Assembly: GCF_001262605.1 (NCBI RefSeq)
Contig: NZ_LGTC01000001.1
Span: 4,350,001 to 4,414,000 of the forward strand
Reading direction: 5' to 3'
DNA from: Pseudobacteroides cellulosolvens ATCC 35603 = DSM 2933
Lineage (GTDB): Bacteria; Bacillota; Clostridia; Acetivibrionales; DSM-2933
Length of the DNA stretch: 64,000 nt
How positions within the stretch are numbered: position 1 is the first letter of the stretch; each line of letters starts with the position of its first letter. The notes beneath the pieces were generated by a model that saw only the letters and a program-made list of their open reading frames with translations, did no database searches and was not told where the DNA came from. The translations under genes were made by a program, and so were the position numbers. Positions 38,226 through 48,100 of this stretch are shown one piece after another.

Positions 38226-40958
38226 ATGAAACAGAGAATGAAGGTAGTTTTTTCAATCTTTATGAGTCTTGCCATGTTGTTTTCCTTGTTTCCAGCGACC
38301 GTACAAGCAGCCACAACGCTTACATCAAATGCCACCGGTACCATTGACGGCTATAACTATGAATATTGGAAAGATAACGGTACCGGTACTATGACACTCA
38401 ATGGGGGTGGCACATTTAGTTGCTCATGGAGTAACATCAATAATATATTATTCCGTACCGGTAAGAAACTAGGCTCTACAAAGACTTATCAGGAATATGG
38501 TAATATCTCAATTGACTACTCTTGCAACTACCAGCCCAACGGCAACTCATACATGGCTGTCTATGGGTGGACGGAAGATCCTCTTGTAGAATATTACATT
38601 ATAGATAGCTATGGTACCTGGAAGCCACCGGGAAATGGTATAGCGATGAAGGGAACAGTTACTGTTGATGGACGTACATATGAAATATACCAAAACTCCA
38701 GAACTGGACCTTCTATTAAGGGTAACACAACTTTTCAGCAGTATTGGAGTATATGCACATCTAAAAGAACAAGCGGAACCATAAGTGTCAGCGAACACTT
38801 TAAAGCATGGGAAGCTAAAGGAATGAAGATGGGCAAGATGTACGAAGTCTCAATGGTTGTAGAGGGATATCAAAGCAGCGGAAAAGCTGATATGACTAAA
38901 ATGAATCTTAATGTCGGCGGCCCAGCTCCCTCAACACAGCCTTCAACCCAGCCTTCTATAAAGCCTTCAACCCAGCCTTCTATAAAGCCTTCAACACAAC
39001 CTTCTGTACAACCTTCAGGATCCACAAACAATCAGCCTCTTCGTGTTTTAGCAGAAAAAATAAGGGCTAAAGGCCATGAATTTTATGTCGGTGCTGCGAT
39101 CCCGGGAAATTTTAGCATTAGTGACCAAGATATTGTAAAAAAAGAATTTGATATTGTTACATGTGAGAATAACATGAAAATTGGCACAATATCTCCAAGC
39201 AGAGGTCAGTATAATTACAGCGGCGGGGATAGTTTGGTTAATTTCGCCAAAGCCAATGATATGGTTGTTCATGGTCATGCTTTTGTGTGGCATAAGTATA
39301 ACCCAGGCTGGGTAGACGGAACCAAGAGCATGATGGAATCATACATAAATGCTGTCGGTACACATTATAAAGGTAAAATTTATGCCTGGGATGTTGTAAA
39401 TGAAGCATTTCAAAAAGATGGAACATATCGTATTAATGCAATTGGATCCAATGGTCAGGATGGTGCTTCTGTCTTTGGACAAAAGCAGGGCAAACAGTAT
39501 ATTGAGGATGCATTTATTGCTGCTCGCAAAGCTGATCCAAATGCTAAACTAGTGTATAACGAATATGATTTAGAAACCAGACCTGCCAAATTTGATGGTG
39601 TTTATGCAATGGTAAAGGATTTTAAGAGCCGCAACATTCCAATTGACGGTGTGGGTTTTCAAATGCATTTGGGACCTAGCTTTACTGAGGCAGATGCCCA
39701 AAGATTTGCTGATCAAATGCAGAAATTAGCAGATATAGGCGTTGAAAGTTATGTAACTGAAATGGATGTAGGCTGTTCAGATACAACACAGGCCGGACTT
39801 GCAAAACAGGCTGAAATATACGGGTGGATAGCAAAAGCATGTGCAGAACAACCTTACTGCAGAGCCCTCCAGGTATGGGGCATAAGGGATTCTCAGTCAT
39901 GGCGTATAAATCCGGATTCTCCTGAAGACAGAGCAATAGCTCCATTAATTTTCAATGACAACGGGCAGAAAAAACCGGCATATTATGCAATACAAAAAGC
40001 TTTAGCAGATGCTTTAAACTCTTCATCAATACCAAACCCAACTACTCCACCAATCACAGTTCCATCATTAAAAGGTGATCTCAATGATGACGGAATTATA
40101 AACATGGCAGATGTTTTACTTGTAGCAACATCTTTCAATGCGACTCCCAGCTTTCCAAAATATAATGCAGCTTTCGATCTTAATGAAGATGGTGCTATAA
40201 ACATGGCAGATGTTCTTATTATTGCACAGAATTTTAATAAACCGGTAACTAAAACTTCATCAAATCCAACAACAAAAGCTCCACCAACACCTACACCAAC
40301 AAAGGCAGTTTCACCAACTGTATCAAAAAACCCTAATGCAAAGCTTCTTGCATTGACATTTGATGATGGTCCGGATAATACTCTTACAGCAAAAGTGCTT
40401 GACAAACTTGATAAATATAAAGTCCCCGCAACATTTATGATGATCGGCCAAAAAGTAAACAGTGGTACATCCGCTATTATTAAAAGAATTGTGGATTCAG
40501 GCCATGAGATAGGAAATCACTCATGGGGATATGATAATATGGGTGGCATGTCATCATCAGCAATAAAAGATTCTATCAGTAAAACACAAGCTGCTATTAA
40601 ACAATATGCAGGTGTAACACCCAAGTTCTTCCGTGCACCAAACCTAAATTATAGCCAGACTCTATATGATGCTGTTGATTTAACATTTGTACAGGGTGTT
40701 ACTTGTAATGACTGGAGCACATCAACATCTGCTGCCGATAGGGCAAATGCCATTATTGCAGGTGCTAGAGACGGCACAATACTCTTGATGCATGATGTTC
40801 AGCCATTGCCTCATCCAACGCCTGAAGCTCTTGACATATTGATACCCAAGCTTCAGAGTCAGGGTTATGAATTTGTAACTCTTTCTGAATTGTTCGAGAG
40901 AAAGGGCGTTGCATTAAGGGCAAATGATAATATTGCTCATACTACACTGCCTAACTAA
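38226..40958 (+). CDS. Modular xylanase: GH11 - GH10 - dockerin - CE4
   Basis: This is a 910-residue secreted enzyme with a signal peptide at 1-28. Residues about 29-225 are a GH11 endoxylanase, with nucleophile Glu122 in PLVEYYI and acid/base Glu213 in [10 protein letters not shown] Thr/Pro/Ser linker with a repeated IKPSTQPS unit follows (about 228-262). Residues about 270-597 are a GH10 endoxylanase, with acid/base Glu393 in WDVVNEAF and nucleophile Glu512 in VTEMDVG. Residues about 617-675 are a dockerin with two calcium loops (D618 and D651; both read NMAD at the recognition positions). Residues about 705-890 are a CE4 acetyl-xylan esterase/deacetylase: TFDDGPDN with Asp713/714 and GNHSWGYDN with His765. 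It should act in the cellulosome on acetylated xylan. No CBM is seen. Confidence 0.95.
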   Translation: MKQRMKVVFSIFMSLAMLFSLFPATVQAATTLTSNATGTIDGYNYEYWKDNGTGTMTLNGGGTFSCSWSNINNILFRTGKKLGSTKTYQEYGNISIDYSCNYQPNGNSYMAVYGWTEDPLVEYYIIDSYGTWKPPGNGIAMKGTVTVDGRTYEIYQNSRTGPSIKGNTTFQQYWSICTSKRTSGTISVSEHFKAWEAKGMKMGKMYEVSMVVEGYQSSGKADMTKMNLNVGGPAPSTQPSTQPSIKPSTQPSIKPSTQPSVQPSGSTNNQPLRVLAEKIRAKGHEFYVGAAIPGNFSISDQDIVKKEFDIVTCENNMKIGTISPSRGQYNYSGGDSLVNFAKANDMVVHGHAFVWHKYNPGWVDGTKSMMESYINAVGTHYKGKIYAWDVVNEAFQKDGTYRINAIGSNGQDGASVFGQKQGKQYIEDAFIAARKADPNAKLVYNEYDLETRPAKFDGVYAMVKDFKSRNIPIDGVGFQMHLGPSFTEADAQRFADQMQKLADIGVESYVTEMDVGCSDTTQAGLAKQAEIYGWIAKACAEQPYCRALQVWGIRDSQSWRINPDSPEDRAIAPLIFNDNGQKKPAYYAIQKALADALNSSSIPNPTTPPITVPSLKGDLNDDGIINMADVLLVATSFNATPSFPKYNAAFDLNEDGAINMADVLIIAQNFNKPVTKTSSNPTTKAPPTPTPTKAVSPTVSKNPNAKLLALTFDDGPDNTLTAKVLDKLDKYKVPATFMMIGQKVNSGTSAIIKRIVDSGHEIGNHSWGYDNMGGMSSSAIKDSISKTQAAIKQYAGVTPKFFRAPNLNYSQTLYDAVDLTFVQGVTCNDWSTSTSAADRANAIIAGARDGTILLMHDVQPLPHPTPEALDILIPKLQSQGYEFVTLSELFERKGVALRANDNIAHTTLPN

Positions 40959-40994
40959 ATAGTTATTATGACAGCTTGTACTTCCTACTAATTT

Positions 40995-41034
40995 TAAAGG
41001 GACAGAGTGATTTAAATAATCAACCTGTCCCTTT
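40995..41034 (+). terminator. Terminator of the modular xylanase
   Basis: TAAAGGGACAG pairs with CTGTCCCTTTA across an AT-rich loop of about 18 bases. Confidence 0.8.
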
Positions 41035-41145
41035 ACTTGTTTGCAACAGCATTAAAGATAAAATTTAAATAAGATGTTTATTTTTTTAAATAACAGCTAT
41101 ATAATCTATATAAAGTTAATCATATAATTCATAAAGGTGGTTAGT

Positions 41146-41325
41146 ATGCCTAAAAAGAAAACATTCCGTGTCATATTTTATAGCTTTATCATATTAGCAG
41201 CATTATTTTTATGTGTTATTAAGCTGGCTGATGCTAAATTTTCATCTATTTGGTTGTACATTTTGGTTATAATAATATTTACATTCAGATTGATATCCTC
41301 TATTAAAATAACAAAGGATGGTTAA
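41146..41325 (+). CDS. Small membrane protein
   Basis: This 59-residue hydrophobic protein has two predicted transmembrane helices (FRVIFYSFIILAALFLCVI and SIWLYILVIIIFTFRLI) and a lysine-rich N-terminus. ATG 41146 has AAAGGTGG five bases upstream, which supports translation. A ten-codon frame follows immediately (41328-41360) with GGATGG before it, then a terminator. I do not recognise the family. It is convergent with the GGDEF operon. Confidence 0.6.
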   Translation: MPKKKTFRVIFYSFIILAALFLCVIKLADAKFSSIWLYILVIIIFTFRLISSIKITKDG

Positions 41326-41358
41326 TCATGAAAAAAAATATGAGTTTGAAGCTGAAAT

Positions 41359-41398
41359 AAGTACCGGGCTATCCAAGTCTCTGTCCGGTACTTTTTTA
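41359..41398. terminator. Bidirectional terminator between the small membrane gene and the GGDEF operon
   Basis: AAGTACCGG pairs with CCGGTACTT, followed by a T-run on the plus strand. It ends five bases before the GGDEF gene's stop codon. Confidence 0.85.
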
Positions 41399-41402
41399 AT
41401 CT

Positions 41403-44400
41403 CTAGGAAATTATAGCATATTCTACATGCTCATTGTACGGTATGGAAGAACCTTCATCCCACGCTTTTTTGAATGTAGCTTCATTAAGCGTGGATTTCA
41501 ACTTGTCCAAACGTTCTTTATAGTCTTTCATATCATCTTCCGCAACAATATTGCATAGATCATCTATATAATATCCTGTTATACCAAAGAGCTTTGCTGC
41601 TTTAATACGGTCTCCCAATTCTGCAATACTGCCAGCCAGACCACCAATACTCAAAAACAAAAAAATATTGTTTGTTACCTTAATTTTATCATATAGTTCA
41701 ATACTTGCCAAAAACAGCTTATATGCCTCACTATAATTTTCCAGCGTCATTTCTATTTCTGCCAGATTTCTATAAATCCAAACCTGACCGCCTTTATATC
41801 CTATCTTATCTAAAATTACCATACTTTCATGATATAACTTTTTTGCCTCATCAAAATTCCCTTGAAATCTGGCAACTTCCCCCAAATCCTTTATGGAAAA
41901 AGCAGTCATATACTGGTAACCAATCTCTCTGCTTATTTCAATATTTTTAACATAATACTCTCTCGCTAAATCATATTGACGCTGAGATCTGGCCAGTTCA
42001 GCCAAGCTAATGAGTGAATCCATCAGTCCGGCTCTATTATCATTTTTTTGACATATCTCATAATATTCTAAAAACAATTCTTCCGACTTTTTAAAATCTC
42101 CCTTTGATCTTGCAACCTGCCCCATCTTATGGATCGCTCTACCCATACCAATTTCATCTTCCATATCCTTATATAATTGATATGCTTCCTTTGAAAATTT
42201 ATCAGATTTGATATAGTTTCCAGAATAATAATAAATGTTTGCCAGTTCAATCAGCACTTGTGCAATTCCAGCCTTATTCCCTATTTCTCTAAAAAATCCT
42301 AAACTTATATTCCATAAATAGTATTGCATTGATTCATAATTCGCACCATATAACATCAATCCAATTGCGTAAATAATACTTGCTTCCTCATACTTATCAC
42401 CGTTCTCTATTGCCAGTTCCAAGCCCTCATTCAAGGATTTTTCAGCACCGATTCTGTCACCATATAATAGTAAGAGCCTTCCAGCCCATCTGTAAACTTT
42501 AACCAGGTTAATAGTATCAGAGCTATTTCCATACCTTTTTAAAATTCCTTCGATACATGTCTTCCCTTCGTTTAGCCTTCCACGTATCTCCCAAAATGAA
42601 CCTAACGCCCCAGCCATCCTGACTTCTGTTTCAACATCCTTTTGTACTAACGAAAGTTCCATTGCAGCATATATATTTAAATAACTTTTTTCAATCTTTC
42701 TTAGCCATAAGTACTGCTTTGGTCCACTATATTCCTTCTCGGCATTTTCAACCAAATAAAGGTAATAACTAATATACCTTTTTTCTATACCATCAATAAT
42801 GCCGCTGTTTTTTAACATTTCTTCAGCATATTCTCTAATAGTTTCCAGCATCGTATAATAGATTTCATTATCATTTTCAATGTATAAATATTTTAACAGA
42901 CTTTTATTGCTAATAGAAACCAATGCATCCTTAATATTAATTACACCTATAAATTCCCTATCCACGATTTTATCGACGGCTTCCGCGGTAAACTCACCTG
43001 AAAATAATCCAAGGCACACAAAAAACTTTCGTTCATTTTCATTTAGAAGGCTGTAGCTCCACTCAATTGTTTTCCTTAGTGTGGCATGTCTTTCTGGAAG
43101 GTCTCTCATACCCCCGCTTAACCACTTTAACCTCTTACGGCTTTGCTCTATCATTTCATCTAATGACAACTGCCCCATATTTGCAGCCGCAAGCTCAATC
43201 GCAAGAGGTATACCCTCAAGCCTTGAACACAGCTCTGCAACCCGGGATACATTATCTTCAGAAAGTACAAAATCACTTTGAACCGCCTGTGCTCGTGCTA
43301 TAAACAAAGCAACAGAATTATTCTGTGCAAGCTGTTCCAATGACAGCTTCTTCCCAAGCTCAGGTATTTCCATTGGTTCTAGATTGTATACCTTTTCTCC
43401 ATCAATATCTAAAACTACTCTGCTGGTAACTACGAAATGTATGGCAGGTTCACTGGTTAACAGCTCTTCTACCAGATAAGCTACATTAATCAGCTGCTCA
43501 AAGTTATCAAGTATAATAAGAGTATGTTTACCTTTTAAAAATTCCTTTATTGATTCTATTGTATCTACGCCAGGTTTTTCAATTACCTTCAATACTTTTG
43601 CTATAGCAGTTAGTACTAAATCAGATTTTACTATGGATGATAGATTTACAAAGTATACCCCTCCCTCATAACTAGTGAGTTCGGAATATGCTACCTGTAT
43701 GGCAAGTCTTGACTTTCCAATGCCTCCAGGCCCTAACAAAGTAATAAGCCGATTTGTTTCAAGCATATTTTTAATTTCATCCAATTCACTTCCCCTGCCG
43801 ATAAATTCGTTAACCTCAGCAGGTATATTATTAGGCGGAATTCTAAAACTTAGAAAGGAGTTATTATCGTCATTGATATTTTTGTAGGAATCGTCTAAAA
43901 TCCACTCATGTTCCCCTTTCTTATTTAGCATTCCGTTTTCTATCAGATATGTAACTAATTCTTTTAATTTTTTAGGCAACCCTTTAGTTTTTTGGTAAAT
44001 CCAATCTAAAAACTCCTCTGAAGGCTCCCATAAAAGGATACTCCTTATAAATATTCTTACACCTGCAAAGGAAATAGAATTAAGGTTGACTATATCAAAG
44101 AGCGGAATATCAAAGTTCACAAAATTGACATAGCTGTTCACCTCTGATGTATATACTACACCAATAACCATATTATTGTTTTTACCAAGAAGCAAATACC
44201 TTAAAAGGTTAAGAGTTGCATGATCTAAATATGCCAAATCATCAACTATTATTATAAGGCCATCTTTTTTCCCAGTTGAAACACACTCCTTTAATGCCCT
44301 TTCAATTCCTGCTGTTCCGGAAATTTTATCAGAAAAAGATACCTCATCGCATTCCAGCAAAACTCCATATGCTTTAACCTTAAGCTCCCTGGCTGCATTA

Positions 44401-45140
44401 AGTGTTATCACTTCAAAATTTTGCATAGCAGCTATTTCATCTATTTTCTTTACAAAACTCGTTTTTCCTGAACCGGGTGACCCGATTATACTCAATACTC
44501 CACGTCCTTCTTCTCTCAGCTTACTTAAAAACATTCTTACCTTTCGTATCTGATCATCTCTTTCAATAAGTCTTGAAGCCTCTTTATCCAATAATATCTC
44601 TTTAATATTGTTACTAATGATGCTAACAACCTGTCCACGCCCTCTATGTTTAGCTTCGTAACACATATTATCTGCATTTTTTATTATTTCTTCAGGACTT
44701 AGGCCATCTTCAGGATATGCAGCAACACCTATGCTTAAAGAAATATTAATCTCACAATCTTCTCTAATTTTTAAACTCTTTACATTAAACAGCATCTTCT
44801 CAGCAACAAAACAAGCCTCTTCTTTATTGGTATTTATAAGAATAACAACAAACTCATCCCCGCCATATCTAAACAAAAGATCTGATTTCCTTATGGATTC
44901 TTCTATACTGTGAACTACTTTTATAAGAACATTATCCCCAAAGGCATGTCCGTATATGTCATTTATATTTTTAAAGTAATCCACATCTATAAAACATAAT
45001 GACAGTGATAAGCCACACTTATCAGCCCATTCAAGCTCCCTTAGAAGCCTTTCATCCATAAGACTTCTATTAAATGCACCTGTAAGAGGATCCTTTATAC
45101 TTATACTATTATCATTAGCATGAGGAGTAATATTTTTCAT
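41403..45140 (-). CDS. GGDEF - NTPase - STAND/NB-ARC - TPR protein 1
   Basis: This 1245-residue cytosolic protein has an N-terminal GGDEF diguanylate cyclase (residues about 15-175; GGDEF at 93-97; RxxD inhibitory site RKSD at 84-87; FIDVDYFKNIND). Next is a first NTPase (P-loop GSPGSGKT 220-227, Walker B LIIIVDD). A second NTPase is STAND/NB-ARC-like (P-loop GPGGIGKS 470-477, LIILDNFEQL, TSR, GIPLAIELAA). About 400 C-terminal residues hold TPRs (for example AKKLYHESMVILDKIG). There is no membrane segment. It starts 10 bases after the paralogue upstream; the GGAGG lies 15 bases before the ATG, inside that gene's end, so coupling is likely. It probably makes c-di-GMP in response to a cytosolic cue sensed by the TPRs. 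Confidence 0.9.
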   Translation of the reverse strand: MKNITPHANDNSISIKDPLTGAFNRSLMDERLLRELEWADKCGLSLSLCFIDVDYFKNINDIYGHAFGDNVLIKVVHSIEESIRKSDLLFRYGGDEFVVILINTNKEEACFVAEKMLFNVKSLKIREDCEINISLSIGVAAYPEDGLSPEEIIKNADNMCYEAKHRGRGQVVSIISNNIKEILLDKEASRLIERDDQIRKVRMFLSKLREEGRGVLSIIGSPGSGKTSFVKKIDEIAAMQNFEVITLNAARELKVKAYGVLLECDEVSFSDKISGTAGIERALKECVSTGKKDGLIIIVDDLAYLDHATLNLLRYLLLGKNNNMVIGVVYTSEVNSYVNFVNFDIPLFDIVNLNSISFAGVRIFIRSILLWEPSEEFLDWIYQKTKGLPKKLKELVTYLIENGMLNKKGEHEWILDDSYKNINDDNNSFLSFRIPPNNIPAEVNEFIGRGSELDEIKNMLETNRLITLLGPGGIGKSRLAIQVAYSELTSYEGGVYFVNLSSIVKSDLVLTAIAKVLKVIEKPGVDTIESIKEFLKGKHTLIILDNFEQLINVAYLVEELLTSEPAIHFVVTSRVVLDIDGEKVYNLEPMEIPELGKKLSLEQLAQNNSVALFIARAQAVQSDFVLSEDNVSRVAELCSRLEGIPLAIELAAANMGQLSLDEMIEQSRKRLKWLSGGMRDLPERHATLRKTIEWSYSLLNENERKFFVCLGLFSGEFTAEAVDKIVDREFIGVINIKDALVSISNKSLLKYLYIENDNEIYYTMLETIREYAEEMLKNSGIIDGIEKRYISYYLYLVENAEKEYSGPKQYLWLRKIEKSYLNIYAAMELSLVQKDVETEVRMAGALGSFWEIRGRLNEGKTCIEGILKRYGNSSDTINLVKVYRWAGRLLLLYGDRIGAEKSLNEGLELAIENGDKYEEASIIYAIGLMLYGANYESMQYYLWNISLGFFREIGNKAGIAQVLIELANIYYYSGNYIKSDKFSKEAYQLYKDMEDEIGMGRAIHKMGQVARSKGDFKKSEELFLEYYEICQKNDNRAGLMDSLISLAELARSQRQYDLAREYYVKNIEISREIGYQYMTAFSIKDLGEVARFQGNFDEAKKLYHESMVILDKIGYKGGQVWIYRNLAEIEMTLENYSEAYKLFLASIELYDKIKVTNNIFLFLSIGGLAGSIAELGDRIKAAKLFGITGYYIDDLCNIVAEDDMKDYKERLDKLKSTLNEATFKKAWDEGSSIPYNEHVEYAIIS

Positions 45141-45150
45141 ATGTATTCTT

Positions 45151-48100
45151 TTATACCTCCATTGAATACCTTAATACATTTTCCAGATCCATTGAATATC
45201 CTTCGTCGTATGCTTTTCTAAAATCTTCTTCACTCATTTTAGATTCAATGTATAAAAAGCGTCTATCGTATTCAGCCATATCATTTTTTGATATTATTCT
45301 TTTAACTTTATCAGCTAATAATTGTGCTGCTCCAATCAGTATTGCAGCTTTAATGAGATTACCCGATTCTGTTTCAACCTCAGCCAGCCCGCCAAGTACA
45401 AGCATTAAATGCACCAGCGATCTTTGCTTTGTTATTATATGCAGTTCAAGGCTCTTAATAAAATATGCCTTCGCCTCAGCAAAGTCACCATCTATCATTT
45501 TAAGTTCTGCCAAATTTCTATAGACCCATATTATATTTCCCTTATGATTAATCTCTTTTAAGACTTTAAGACTGTTTTCATAAAAGTCTCTTGCAAGGTT
45601 GTAGTCACCTCTGTAACGGTATACTTCACCAAGATCATTCATTATTCTTGCTTTAAGCTCTTTATACCCTATATCTTCGCATATGTTAAGGTTTTTATAA
45701 TAGTATTGGAGTGCCAAATCATACTCACCCTGAGAACGCATAATCTCTGCAAGGCTAATCAGTGACTCTGTAATTCCCATTTTATCATCAAGCTCCTCAT
45801 GTATATCAAGAGCATTTTTAAAAAGACGAATTGCTTCTTCATATTTACCCTTTGACCGTTCAGCATACCCTAATCTAAGTAATGCCCAACTCATGCATCT
45901 TTTATTTTCAGTCTCTTTACTTAACTGTAAACTCTCATTTGAGTATTCAGATAACATGTCATATTTCCCAACATAAAAATCCATCATACCCAAATCACTT
46001 AAAATAACTGCCATACCCGACTTATCATTTATCTGCTTATATAATTCCAAGCTGTCTAGAAGCATTTTTTCCTGCTCCTCCACATTTCCAATAAGTCCGT
46101 AAATATACGCAAGGTTATGGAGGATGGATGCCTCTACCTGTACATTTCCCAATTCCCTGCATAAAGCAAGTCCTTCTTCAAAAATTATCATAGCTTTCTT
46201 ATTCTCACCTTGTAGCATCAGCATTTTTCCATACCAATGATACACTTTAGCAAAAACTTCCGATTTATACTTCCCTTGATATTTGTCAATAATTCCTTCA
46301 AGTAAGTTTTTGCCTTCAGACCAAAAACCTCTTGTCTCCCAAAACAATCCCATTGCAGCGGCTAGCCTTAATTCCATATCGGTATTTCCAGCTTCCTGCG
46401 ACCATTCTATAGCCCTACGGATATTCAGGTACGCCCTTTCTATCCTATTAAGCCATTCTTTCATCATATGACCGTTAAGTTTTTCATTGGCTTCCTCAAT
46501 AAGCATGAGATAGTATTCCGCATGACGTTTTACATAAATCTCATACTCACAACAGTTCTTTAGGTTATTAAGTGCATATTCCCTGATTGTTTCTATCATA
46601 TCTAAGTAAATCTCTTCATTCCTAGTATTACTAAAGCTAATCCTTATCAAGCATTTATTTATCAGCATTCTGAATCCATCATTTATATCAAGGCTATCCA
46701 ACCCCTCACTTACTACATTTTCCGCTGCCTTTTTGGTAAAGCTGCCTGCAAAGATTCCAAGCCTGTTGAAAAACTTCTTTTCAGCTTCACCAAGCATATT
46801 ATAGCTCCACTCAATTACATTATTAAGGGTCTGCTGCCTCTCAGGTACAACTGTCATTTCTTTCCAAGCCCATTTTAACCGTTCCTTGTTCTTAATAAGC
46901 ATTTCTTCAATACTCAATTCATTTATATTGGATGCAGCAAGCTCAATTGCCAAAGGTATTCCGTCAAGACTTCCGCATAACTCTATTACAAGCGGAGCAT
47001 TCACTTCTGTCAAAATAAAATCAGGCTTTACAGTTTGAGCCCTTGTTATAAAAAGAGCAATCGCGGGATCTACAATTATCTCCTCTACAGAATAAGTCTT
47101 ATCATTCTTTTTTATATCCATAAACGGAATGTTATATATATATTCACCTGAAATCCTCATAGCTTCTCTGCTTGTTACAAGTACAGACAGTAATGGTGCC
47201 GCTGCTAAAAGCTCAGATATTATTGAAGCACTACTTATAACCTGCTCAAAATTATCCAGTATAACCAGGCAGTGCTTGTCACTAAAATACTCCTTTACAG
47301 TATCGAACATAAGCTGTCCAGACATTTCCTTAATATTGAGCTCTGTAGTAATGGCTGATATGACCAGATCTGGCTGGTTTACAGATGCTAAAGGAATAAA
47401 ATATACCCCGTCCTTATAATCATTCAATCTTTCTATAGCAACTTGAATAGCAAGTCTTGTTTTTCCGATACCGCCAGTTCCAAGGATTGTCACAAGCCTG
47501 TTTTTATCCAGCAGCTTATTTAATTCCCGAATCTCATTCTCACGTCCAACAAACTCTGTTGTAAGCTTTGGAATGTTGTTATATGGCATATTGGACTTTA
47601 TTCCAAGTCTTTTATCAAGATAAACATTTTTATATTCTTCATCAATAATAAATTTATTGTTACTTCTTATTTTTATTACATCCTGTTCGTAAAGGTATGA
47701 TAACCCTTCAAAAATATGCTTTGGAAGCCCCTTTGTCTGGTTATTTAACCAAGTTACAAACTCATCCGGCACATCACATTTTAATATGTTCTTTAAGAGT
47801 TTATAAGTTCCAACCAATGTTAATGGTTTTATTTCATAAATCTCATATAATGGTACTTTAAGGTTTTCAAAGCTCCTTAAATCATCTTTTTCATTGCTGT
47901 AAACAAGGCCTATCGACTGAAATTTGCCGTATATCATTAAATACCTTATGAAATTAATGGTGGCATAATCTGTATATTTAAGATTATCAATAATAAAAAC
48001 TATTCCCTTTTTATTATTGGCATTAACCAGATTTATTAATGTATTTTCTATATAATCAATGCTAATATAACCATTAGCAGAGTTAAATTCTTTGGACTTC

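Noticed and set aside
38925-39015. Short tandem repeats resembling a CRISPR or minisatellite array.
   Set aside because: The repeats encode a Thr/Pro/Ser interdomain linker (IKPSTQPS) in frame in the xylanase; there are no spacers.
41328-41360. Ten-codon frame after the small membrane gene.
   Set aside because: It has a weak ribosome binding site but is too short to support as a gene without conservation; mentioned only under the preceding gene.
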